Assembly: GCA_004556565.1 (NCBI GenBank)
Contig: SFGN01000140.1
Location: 1 to 5,077, forward strand
Origin: Lachnospiraceae bacterium
Lineage (GTDB): Bacteria; Bacillota_A; Clostridia; Lachnospirales; Lachnospiraceae
Direction of reading: 5' to 3'
DNA length: 5,077 nucleotides
The position numbers and the translations under genes are program-made. Shown in pieces: positions 1 to 4,977 of the stretch (position 1 is its first letter; each line of letters starts with the position of its first letter). The notes under the pieces were generated by a model. The model worked only from the letters and a program-made list of their open reading frames with translations. It was not told the origin of the DNA and did no database searches.

Positions 1-2
1 TA

Positions 3-74
3 TTTTCCGATACACCAACTTATAACAGATTGATTGCGAAGAACTTACGCAATAATGGCGAGACCTGCCTGTGA
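3..74 (+). CDS. possible 3' end of an upstream gene (partial)
   Basis: One frame is open from the left edge of the window and ends at TGA (72-74). It gives 23 residues, including TPTYNRLIAKNLRNNGE, a plausible helical C-terminus. The fragment is too short to assign to a family and could be chance. A 24-codon ORF starts on the A of that TGA (ATG 74-76) and ends at 148, but nothing else supports it. From 75 to 158 I see no other gene. If the upstream gene is real, its stop lies about 180 bases before rloA, with the rloA control region between them. Confidence 0.25.
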   Translation, partial: FSDTPTYNRLIAKNLRNNGETCL

Positions 75-158
75 TGACCATCGATACCGAAGGACCACAA
101 TCCCGCGCCGGAAAACAGTCAGCGGCAAGGCTGGACAAATATAGATAAAATTGACGTG

Positions 159-211
159 AATTGAAATAATCGAATCAATTCCAGTGTGATTAACCTTGCA
201 TTATTTCAATT
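159..211. repeat. 12-bp perfect inverted repeat upstream of rloA
   Basis: AATTGAAATAAT (159-170) is the exact reverse complement of ATTATTTCAATT (200-211), with 29 bases between. A second, shorter inverted pair, GAATTG (158-163) and CAATTC (176-181), shares the left arm. The right arm lies between the -33 TTG (196-198) and the -7 box (219-226), so a protein bound here could block RNA polymerase. Alternatives are a weak AT-rich hairpin ending upstream transcription, or a small invertible segment carrying the -33 element. The arms are AT-rich, so some of the match could be chance. Confidence 0.55.
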
Positions 212-226
212 TAACTTTTATATTTG
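196..226 (+). promoter_or_regulatory. Bacteroidetes-type promoter of rloA-rloB
   Basis: The -7 box TATATTTG (219-226) matches the Bacteroidetes consensus TAnnTTTG exactly. TTG at 196-198 lies 20 bases upstream, within the usual 19-21 spacing for the -33 element. Transcription should begin near 232-234, about 24 bases before the ATG at 257. No Shine-Dalgarno sequence is seen in the short leader, as is common in this phylum. The start region overlaps a perfect palindrome, which suggests repression. Confidence 0.7.
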
Positions 227-243
227 TGAAAATTTCACAAATA
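221..243. promoter_or_regulatory. 23-bp perfect palindrome, candidate operator
   Basis: TATTTGTGAAA (221-231) and TTTCACAAATA (233-243) are exact reverse complements around a single A at 232. The left arm overlaps six bases of the -7 box TATATTTG, and the centre falls on the predicted transcription start. A dimeric repressor bound here would occlude the promoter. This is the expected layout for a tightly controlled, potentially toxic defence operon. If transcription starts slightly upstream, it could also form a hairpin in the RNA leader. No regulator gene adjoins it in this window; the HTH protein at 4076 is the only DNA-binding candidate here. Confidence 0.7.
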
Positions 244-256
244 AAGTTGTTTGGCT

Positions 257-1483
257 ATGCTTTTGGAGTTCTCATTCGCAAATTTTCTATCTTTTAGAGA
301 CAAGGTTACCATCTCAATGGTTGCAACGGCCTTAAGGGACAGAAAGGCTGATATAGGCGATGCTACATTCGGTGTTGGAGAAGATTCCGCCATTTCCTTG
401 AACAGGTGCTGCACCTTGTTCGGGGCCAATGCATCCGGCAAGTCCAATGTTGTCAAGGCATTGGCATTTTTCAAATGGTTTACTATGAATTCTTCGAAGG
501 ATGTGCAGGCCGGCGAAGAGATTCCTGTCAGGAATTATGTCCTGTCAAGCGTTTCTGCAGCCGAGCCTAGCCTGTTCGAGATAATGCTCTTTGCTGACGG
601 CAACACCTACAGATATGGCTTTGAGGTTAACACGAAAGAGGTGTGTCGCGAGTGGCTGTATATCAAAAGCGATAAGAAAAGGTCAAAGGAAATAGAACTG
701 TTCTACCGAGACGGCAAGCGTTTTGAGATTCATCCCAAGTTCTCGATCGGAAAGGAACTTGCGGATAAGAATATGGTGAGGGACAATGCCTTACTGTTAT
801 CACTGGCCGGACAGTTCAATGATCCATACGCCAAGACAATAATGAACTGGCTTAATGATACGACCATCATAACTGCAAACTCCGAGACGGAAATATGGGC
901 AATAGCTTTGAAAGCAATGGAGAATCCGGAAACCAGGAATAGAATGGTAGAATTCTCCCGATATGCTGACCTGGGAATCGAAGATATCAGTTTGAGCGAA
1001 CTAGGTGTGCTCACATCGCATACCCAGTATGATGATGAAGGCCGGGAGACTGCGTCGGTGACTTTTTCAATGAAGGAGAGTGAGTCAGAGGGAACGGTGA
1101 AGTATTTCTCCCTGGCATATCCAATTCTTGACACTCTGGAGCACGGCAAGCGTCTCATCGTTGACGAATTCGGCTCAAAACTGCATACTCTACTGATAAC
1201 GAGGGTGATTTCTTTATTCAATACAAAGGCAGGAAACCCGAACAAAGCTCAGTTGATGGTGACGCTTCACGACACCAATATACTCAATAACAGTCTTTTG
1301 AGACGCGACCAGATATGGTTCACACAGAAGAATGGTCGTGGGGAAAGCGAGCTGTATTCTCTGTCCGATTATAAGGTGCGCAGCGACGCCTCCTATGAGA
1401 AGGACTACCTTTTGGGCAAGTATGGAGCAACGCCAATCATTGAGGATCTTTCCAAAGCATTGAGATATGAGAGCAAATTATAA
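257..1483 (+). CDS. rloA: RloA/AbiLi-type AAA family ATPase
   Basis: An ABC/SMC-like AAA ATPase of the COG1106/AAA_15 type, 408 residues, a usual length for the family. The N-terminus LLEFSFANFLSFRD is the typical start of these proteins. Walker A is GANASGKSN (56-64). A degenerate ABC signature, SEGT, lies at 277-280, Walker B LIVDEFGSKLH at 300-310 (D303, E304), and the switch histidine in TLHDTNIL at H338. I chose ATG 257: the in-frame TTG at 251 lies only 8 bases beyond the palindrome, and ATG gives the family's normal start. rloB overlaps its last 17 bases, so the two are probably translated together. In AbiL systems the pair aborts phage infection; the ATPase is thought to sense or gate and the RloB partner to act on nucleic acid, by analogy with OLD nucleases. 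The role is inferred from family and pairing. Confidence 0.9.
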   Translation: MLLEFSFANFLSFRDKVTISMVATALRDRKADIGDATFGVGEDSAISLNRCCTLFGANASGKSNVVKALAFFKWFTMNSSKDVQAGEEIPVRNYVLSSVSAAEPSLFEIMLFADGNTYRYGFEVNTKEVCREWLYIKSDKKRSKEIELFYRDGKRFEIHPKFSIGKELADKNMVRDNALLLSLAGQFNDPYAKTIMNWLNDTTIITANSETEIWAIALKAMENPETRNRMVEFSRYADLGIEDISLSELGVLTSHTQYDDEGRETASVTFSMKESESEGTVKYFSLAYPILDTLEHGKRLIVDEFGSKLHTLLITRVISLFNTKAGNPNKAQLMVTLHDTNILNNSLLRRDQIWFTQKNGRGESELYSLSDYKVRSDASYEKDYLLGKYGATPIIEDLSKALRYESKL

Positions 1484-1949
1484 TCCCAGGAAGGAACATT
1501 CTATCAGGAAGAGATACGGCTTCAAGAATCCCAAGAAGTCATTCTTGATTATTTGCGAGGGGGAGAATACAGAACCGGACTATTTCAATGCATTCCGCCT
1601 CTCCTCAGCTACAGTCAAGGCTGTCGGCAAAGGTCTTGGAACAATGAATCTCGTAAAGGAGGCCATCATCATAAGGGATCGAGAGAAGAATATGGGCAAG
1701 TCGTTTGACTACTGCTGGGTGGTATTTGATAAAGACGATTACCAGGATTTTGATGAATCCATTTCTTATGCGGAGAATAATGGCTTCAACGTTGCCTATA
1801 GTAATGAATCATTCGAGCTCTGGTTTCTCCTCCATTTCAGCTTGTTTGTAAATCCTGTTACAAGGGGGAATTATGCCAGGCTTCTCAGCAAATATCTCGG
1901 TATTCCATATACCAAGCTGAGCAACCGTAGCGATAGCGGAGGATGCTGA
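1467..1949 (+). CDS. rloB: RloB/AbiLii-type protein, probably C-terminally truncated
   Basis: RloB family protein with a TOPRIM-like fold, partner of the RloA ATPase. In order: a basic N-terminus (1-24), FLIICEGENTEPDYF (26-40) with the acidic E31 and E35, WVVFDKDD (84-91) with D88 and D90, and the family hallmark SNESFELWFLLHF (112-124). These acidic residues are the likely metal-binding, nuclease-like centre. The ATG at 1467 overlaps rloA by 17 bases in another frame. At 160 residues it is shorter than the roughly 200 residues I expect. It ends with NRSDSGGC just after the conserved Y-x-K region (YTK, 148-150) and lacks the final helical part with the usual NP-S/T motif. After the stop, the +1 frame (1921-1965) reads VAIAEDAELDCF, which loosely resembles the expected AI..A helix. 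A frameshift or deletion is therefore likely. Whether it still works is unknown. Confidence 0.85.
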   Translation: MRANYNPRKEHSIRKRYGFKNPKKSFLIICEGENTEPDYFNAFRLSSATVKAVGKGLGTMNLVKEAIIIRDREKNMGKSFDYCWVVFDKDDYQDFDESISYAENNGFNVAYSNESFELWFLLHFSLFVNPVTRGNYARLLSKYLGIPYTKLSNRSDSGGC

Positions 1950-1965
1950 ACTTGACTGCTTTTAA

Positions 1966-1986
1966 TATCTTTTAACAGAAAAGATA
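1966..1986. repeat. 8-bp inverted repeat after rloB
   Basis: TATCTTTT (1966-1973) and AAAAGATA (1979-1986) pair exactly around the loop AACAG. The stem is AT-rich and no T-run follows (GTCGTCGCC), so it is a poor intrinsic terminator. It lies between the rloB stop and the promoter of the next gene, so it could be an operator or a weak terminator. Confidence 0.4.
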
Positions 1987-2009
1987 GTCGTCGCCTCGGA
2001 ATAGATTCG

Positions 2010-2017
2010 TATCTTTG
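2010..2017 (+). promoter_or_regulatory. promoter -7 box for the 236-residue gene
   Basis: TATCTTTG matches TAnnTTTG exactly and is the commonest form of this box. No clear TTTG is found 19-21 bases upstream, so the -33 element is weak. The predicted start is near 2023-2025, giving a leader of about 20 bases to ATG 2045. The box settles the gene start: the upstream in-frame TTG (2015-2017) is part of the box itself and cannot lie in its transcript. The gene therefore does not depend on the rloA promoter. Confidence 0.65.
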
Positions 2018-2044
2018 CTATGGACAATTAATCGGACATTCGTT

Positions 2045-2755
2045 ATGGATTACGCACTTAGACAGGCCCTTAAGAAATTTGATGCACGTAGGACAGAGAA
2101 ACTCGGACCTTCCGAATCAGCAGTATTCACTCCTGATGAGAAGGGTGCGGCAATGATTGCCGATGTATTCTTGCCGATAGCCAAATATGTCATATATGGC
2201 GGTCATTTTCATGTTGAATGTGTGAAAGGTGATGATTGGTTTGGCTATGATATCAAGTTCAACAAAATTGAACTGTACTACCATGATGAGATTGAGGGTG
2301 GTCACATTGACCCAATTATGTACCACACCAATCTGCATACGCCTTACTACCTGAAGGATCGTGGCATCAAGACTTATCCATACTACGAATTCGGAGCGCT
2401 CAATCTTCATACTTCCGGTATTGATGTATGCTTCGAGAACGAGTCAAAGCAGTACAGGGCGTCTTTCCTTATCAGGGACTTCACTGTATATGATACCAAG
2501 AATGGCGGGGTGATATCCAAAATCAAGGCAGATCCGTATTCAACTCATGCTTTCGATTGGTTCTTTCCCAATGGCATCAACGAAGCGACAATGAAGCAGC
2601 TTACATGGATTGAGGATATTCCGTACGAACAAACCGAGAAACGCAGTGTCGGTCGGGATGTGCGTCAGAATGTTCCTCTATACGATGAGCACAACAAGAA
2701 GATTCCCCAGACACAATGCCAGAAGAAATGGCAGTTTATCAGAGTAGAAGAATAA
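2045..2755 (+). CDS. uncharacterised protein, possibly DNA-glycosylase-like
   Basis: 236 residues with no signal peptide or membrane segment, so probably cytoplasmic. ATG 2045 is chosen because the only longer start, TTG 2015, falls in the promoter box. Composition is rich in aromatic residues and histidine, suggesting a beta-rich fold. Visible motifs are IELYYHDE (75-82), HIDPIMYHTN (87-96), YYEFGALNLHTSGIDVCFEN (113-132) and YRASFLIRDF (137-146). From memory, the order E-x-Y-Y, H-x-DP-x-x-H, G-I/L-D-x-x-F, then I/L-I-R, resembles bacterial proteins loosely described as 3-methyladenine-DNA-glycosylase-like. That would mean binding or excising altered bases, but it is unproven and no catalytic residue can be named. 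The C-terminal 190-236 is charged and probably a separate extension. It lies directly after rloAB and could be an accessory or an unrelated cassette. It ends 8 bases from the stop of the opposing deiminase gene. Confidence 0.8.
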   Translation: MDYALRQALKKFDARRTEKLGPSESAVFTPDEKGAAMIADVFLPIAKYVIYGGHFHVECVKGDDWFGYDIKFNKIELYYHDEIEGGHIDPIMYHTNLHTPYYLKDRGIKTYPYYEFGALNLHTSGIDVCFENESKQYRASFLIRDFTVYDTKNGGVISKIKADPYSTHAFDWFFPNGINEATMKQLTWIEDIPYEQTEKRSVGRDVRQNVPLYDEHNKKIPQTQCQKKWQFIRVEE

Positions 2756-2763
2756 ATGCAGGC

Positions 2764-3636
2764 CTAAGGCAGGTCACGGTTCGGGGTATCGTAGACGGTC
2801 CAGCTTGCACAGTTTAGACCACCTTCGTAGCGGATGAGATCAGTTGCGTCCACCATCTCAATGCGACTCTTGTAGTGGGGCATGAGCCTTGATATCTGAT
2901 CGTACGCTTCCTGGTCTTCGGGAGCGCCGAATTTCGGGAGAATCAGCACCCTGTCTGTCTGCAGCCAGTTGATGTAGGCCCAGCTGTACTTGTGCGGTTT
3001 GACGGCTTTGAAACTGAGCTCATGCACGTTCTCGAAATGGGCCTCCAGGATGCGTCTGAACCTTGCTGCCATATCTGAATCAAACTGGGTATAGTTGGTC
3101 ATAAGAACTGTGTCTTCATCGATGATGCGTACTATGCCGTCTGTGTGGCCATAGATTTCGTTTGCATCCCATGGAAGTATGATGATCTCGGCGCCGAAGA
3201 TCCTTGTAAGCTGCTCCAGCAGTTTTAACGGAGCATAATTGAAATTCTCTTCGAATACCTTTGATGTCATGATTACCTTGCCATAGCCAGAAATGATGTT
3301 GCCGCCGTCAAGTTTGATGTGTCGGCAATCATGAAGGTATGATGTGCCGATGTACCGTGATGCAAGGCTGTTGTCAGTGATAGACGCCTTATGCTCGTCC
3401 GTATCCAGCAGGTAGTCCGGCTCATATCTGAACAGGGTGAACCTGTTGCCCATAATTTGGACAGGCATATAATCTCGGCACCAGATGTCCTTAGTGCCTT
3501 CAATAAGTTCGCTTTTCACACCGTATCTGGCGAGAATATCTTCCAGTCCTTTGAACGTCTTATAACAACGTTCTGGCATGAGACCTGAGAAGTACACCAT
3601 GTTGTTGCATTCCTCATTTACCATCGCATTACTCAT
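2764..3636 (-). CDS. agmatine/peptidylarginine deiminase-family enzyme
   Basis: Guanidine-modifying enzyme of the PAD_porph (agmatine deiminase) family, 290 residues. Such enzymes hydrolyse a guanidino group to a ureido group and ammonia, acting on free agmatine, arginine-like compounds or peptidyl arginine. Visible in order: DIWCRDYMP (50-58, substrate-binding RD), LDGGNI (109-114), GHTDGIVR (163-170, with H164 and D166 as the expected catalytic pair) and GGLNC (272-276, nucleophile C276). All expected catalytic residues are present, so it is probably active. It is shorter than classical agmatine deiminases (about 350-370) and lacks their N-terminal tryptophan-rich segment, so agmatine may not be the substrate. 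ATG 3636 overlaps the stop of the upstream small gene by 8 bases (ATGAGTAA), indicating coupled translation; ATG 3624 is the alternative start. No signal peptide is seen. Confidence 0.88.
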   Translation of the reverse strand: MSNAMVNEECNNMVYFSGLMPERCYKTFKGLEDILARYGVKSELIEGTKDIWCRDYMPVQIMGNRFTLFRYEPDYLLDTDEHKASITDNSLASRYIGTSYLHDCRHIKLDGGNIISGYGKVIMTSKVFEENFNYAPLKLLEQLTRIFGAEIIILPWDANEIYGHTDGIVRIIDEDTVLMTNYTQFDSDMAARFRRILEAHFENVHELSFKAVKPHKYSWAYINWLQTDRVLILPKFGAPEDQEAYDQISRLMPHYKSRIEMVDATDLIRYEGGLNCASWTVYDTPNRDLP

Positions 3637-3856
3637 CAAAAGGTGGTTCTACTTCATTGTACTCTTCATCGGACTCCCATGGAAGCCGGGGCTTCTCCAT
3701 TCCGTCGGGATAGACCTCTTCAACAACGCGTCCGTCATGATAGATGACTTTGACTCCATAGCACGGAAATTGGGCATTATCCAGCTCTTTTCCACCAGCC
3801 TTTGGAGCGTTCTTTATCTCCTCAGCGGTGTACTTTGATTTTTCTTTGTTTTCCAT
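3629..3856 (-). CDS. small acidic protein, unknown function
   Basis: 75 residues, family not recognised. Residues 1-20 are charged and helical (NKEKSKYTAEEIKNAPK). Residues 33-52 (YGVKVIYHDGRVVEEVYPDG) look like a beta-hairpin. The tail 60-75 is strongly acidic (E/D with PPFDE). No membrane segment or signal is seen. Several signs say it is real: a textbook minus-strand promoter upstream with a leader of about 60 bases, a clean ATG, and an 8-base overlap with the deiminase gene typical of partner proteins. It could be a regulator, inhibitor, scaffold or substrate of the deiminase. Its only arginines are in DGR (43) and KPR (57). The plus-strand frame opposite (3578-3838) is an unsupported shadow. 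Confidence 0.72.
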   Translation of the reverse strand: MENKEKSKYTAEEIKNAPKAGGKELDNAQFPCYGVKVIYHDGRVVEEVYPDGMEKPRLPWESDEEYNEVEPPFDE

Positions 3857-3885
3857 AAATTGTATTAGAAAAATTAGTTAATAAA

Positions 3886-3919
3886 TAATTGTAAATTAAC
3901 TAGTTACGCGCAACAATTA
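3886..3919. repeat. nested palindromes at the start of the minus-strand leader
   Basis: TAACTAGTTA (3897-3906) is a perfect 10-bp palindrome. It sits almost centrally inside the inverted pair TAATTGT (3886-3892) and ACAATTA (3913-3919). The predicted transcription start of the small-protein/deiminase operon is near 3918, so the structure lies at the very start of its leader. It may be an operator or a leader hairpin. AT-richness weakens the case. Confidence 0.42.
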
Positions 3920-3925
3920 CGGTGA

Positions 3926-3958
3926 CAAAGATAAGGCTGGAAATAGCAGTTCGCCAAA
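3926..3958 (-). promoter_or_regulatory. strong promoter of the small-protein/deiminase operon
   Basis: Read on the minus strand, TTTG (3958-3955) is followed after exactly 21 bases by TATCTTTG (3933-3926). Both elements and the spacing fit the Bacteroidetes sigma factor consensus. Transcription should begin near 3918, about 60 bases before the ATG at 3856. It is the best promoter in the window and argues that the two minus-strand genes are expressed as one unit. Confidence 0.8.
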
Positions 3959-4000
3959 CTTTTTCTACTAAAAATTGTTAAAGTTTCCGAAAGAGTTATT

Positions 4001-4035
4001 TATTTGATAATCAATAATCTATAATATGTTATTTG
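4001..4035 (+). promoter_or_regulatory. weak candidate promoter of the HTH gene
   Basis: TATTTG (4001-4006) followed after 21 bases by GTTATTTG (4028-4035) gives TTTG elements at proper spacing, but the -7 box lacks its TA. The 11-bp palindrome TTGAT-A-ATCAA (4004-4014) overlaps the -33 element and could be an operator, perhaps for the HTH protein itself. The leader to ATG 4076 would be about 33 bases, AT-rich and without a clear ribosome site. Confidence 0.38.
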
Positions 4036-4075
4036 CAACTTAAATTAACAACTTACAACATCAAAATTAGAGACT

Positions 4076-4441
4076 ATGGACAAGTACACATTCGAGATGA
4101 TTCCCGGCCTGATTGGCGAGATTGCTGAGTTGCTTCGCAGCATTAACACGAAGCTGGACAAACTGACTGCAGAGCCGGAACCTGCAAGCGCATTTCCGGA
4201 ATGGTTGAACATCAAGGACCTGACGGCCTTTATGCCGACGCATCCTGCTGCGCCTACGATTTATGGGTGGGTCAGGGAGAACTTAATCCCTTACTACAAG
4301 AGGGGAAAGCATCTTTTTTTCAAACGGTCAGAGATTGAGACCCGGATGTCCGATACGCGCAATAAGACAGATGAAGAGATTGAAAGGGACGCGATGGAGT
4401 ATTGTGCCAAACACACGATAGGTGGCGGTCGGAGAAGGTAG
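4076..4441 (+). CDS. MerR/excisionase-like HTH DNA-binding protein
   Basis: 121 residues. The N-terminal 8-32 (IPGLIGEIAELLRSINTKLDKLTAE) has heptad-like leucine spacing and is a likely coiled coil for dimerisation. Residues 43-87 form a winged-helix domain of the HTH_17 (MerR/excisionase) type: WLNIKDL begins the first helix, APTIYGWVRENLIPYYKRGKHLFFKRSEIE gives the recognition helix and wing. The tail 95-121 is charged and ends GGGRRR. Proteins of this pattern are common in Bacteroidales integrative and mobilisable elements, where they act as excisionases or regulators of element genes. No integrase is present here, so its target cannot be stated. It is divergent from the deiminase operon across 219 bases and could regulate both. 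Downstream lies decayed sequence, suggesting the rest of its element has eroded or been deleted. Confidence 0.85.
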   Translation: MDKYTFEMIPGLIGEIAELLRSINTKLDKLTAEPEPASAFPEWLNIKDLTAFMPTHPAAPTIYGWVRENLIPYYKRGKHLFFKRSEIETRMSDTRNKTDEEIERDAMEYCAKHTIGGGRRR

Positions 4442-4850
4442 GGAAGCCCTCGATAAACAGGAGCGCGGTGGATTACGTATAGCGCAGCTTGGCAGATTAC
4501 GAGATCTGGTGGCTTAAGATGTCCGAAATTATCGGACAACTGTCTGCAACCGTAAGGGAGCGGAGGAACGGAGCGTACTGGAAGTCACAGTCTCCCATAC
4601 CTTCTTGATATTAACCTGCTCGATGGTGGCGGCTCCGCCGACATCATGGAGCATCATAGACCAAGCAAGGTGAGCATCCGCAGCGCCAGCGCAGGGAATA
4701 CGCAATCAGTCTCACTGCGCGTGGCAAATGAGAAAGGTCAGCGAGCTGGACCTGCTCATGCAGGGACTGCTGGCTGACACCTTATAACACCTTGATACGG
4801 CGATATTCAAGCCGATTTACGATCAAAGATATGGGATAGATTTCAGGTAG
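4442..4850. pseudogene. decayed coding sequence, strand and family uncertain
   Basis: About 400 bases, richer in G+C than the flanks, with no intact gene. On the plus strand the frame from ATG 4728 reads VSELDLLMQGLLADTL, meets TAA (4785-4787), then continues in frame as HLDTAIFKPIYDQRYGIDFR to TAG (4848-4850). This is what a C-terminus with one nonsense mutation looks like. Before it, other frames give YLLDINLLDGGGSADIMEHH (about 4600-4660) and RQRREYAISLTARGK (about 4680-4727), so several frameshifts would be needed. The minus strand also has a protein-like piece (WSMMLHDVGGAATIEQVNIKK, roughly 4660-4595), so the coding strand is not certain. A mobilisation or replication gene of the same element as the HTH gene is a guess from position only. 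A structured RNA is the alternative. Confidence 0.4.
4520..4538. repeat. 7-bp hairpin in the decayed region
   Basis: TGTCCGA (4520-4526) and TCGGACA (4532-4538) pair exactly around the loop AATTA. No T-run follows, so it is not a standard terminator. It lies about 80 bases after the HTH gene and could be a 3' end structure, a protein site, or chance. Confidence 0.4.
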
Positions 4851-4893
4851 GCTCCATTTCAATTTCAATGATTCATCGGCAGTTTTGATGCAA

Positions 4894-4912
4894 ACAAATG
4901 AACACAAATGAA
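4894..4912. repeat. 9-bp direct repeats at 10-bp period
   Basis: ACAAATGAA occurs at 4894-4902 and 4904-4912, one helical turn apart, about 50 bases upstream of the -7 box at 4964. Phased copies on one DNA face suit cooperative binding by an activator, or a small iteron-like site. The AT-rich composition lowers confidence. Confidence 0.4.
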
Positions 4913-4937
4913 AATATTTGAATGACGAAGGGGCTTT

Positions 4938-4971
4938 TTGACACAAGTTTGTGAAATAATTTGTAACTTTG
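4938..4971 (+). promoter_or_regulatory. promoter for the gene or RNA beyond the right edge
   Basis: TAACTTTG (4964-4971) matches TAnnTTTG exactly. A TTTG at 4937-4940 lies 23 bases upstream, slightly longer than usual. The same TTG starts TTGACA (4938-4943), a perfect sigma-70 -35 box, with TTGTAA 17 bases on, so the promoter might be read by both kinds of polymerase. CACAA-GT-TTGTG (4942-4953) is a small palindrome within it. Its TTTGTGAAA (4949-4957 region) is also found in the rloA operator arm. Transcription should begin near 4978. Confidence 0.65.
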
Positions 4972-4977
4972 TTGATT

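Noticed and set aside
74..148. 24-codon ORF starting on the stop of the left-edge frame
   Set aside because: Too short, no recognisable motif and no supported promoter; basic, low-complexity composition could be chance.
251..256. TTG at 251 as the rloA start
   Set aside because: ATG two codons later gives the normal family N-terminus and leaves room after the palindrome.
730..1245. 171-residue minus-strand ORF inside rloA
   Set aside because: Antisense shadow of a gene with clear ATPase motifs; its translation has no recognisable family pattern.
1966..1986. Intrinsic terminator for rloAB
   Set aside because: The stem is AT-rich and not followed by a T-run; kept only as an inverted repeat.
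2117..2410. 97-residue minus-strand ORF opposite the 236-residue gene
   Set aside because: Shadow frame without promoter; the plus strand has the promoter and coherent motifs.
3578..3838. 86-residue plus-strand ORF with hydrophobic stretches, resembling a small membrane protein
   Set aside because: Lies opposite the small acidic gene, which has a consensus promoter and translational coupling; no plus-strand promoter box is seen just upstream.
4294..4539. 81-residue minus-strand ORF over the end of the HTH gene
   Set aside because: Cysteine- and proline-rich, incoherent translation antisense to a clear HTH protein.
19..4798. CTTATAACA near the left edge (about 20-28) and at about 4781-4789 as possible attachment-site repeats
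   Set aside because: Only 9 matching AT-rich bases, and a similar string also occurs inside the deiminase gene near 3558; no integrase is present to support an att site.
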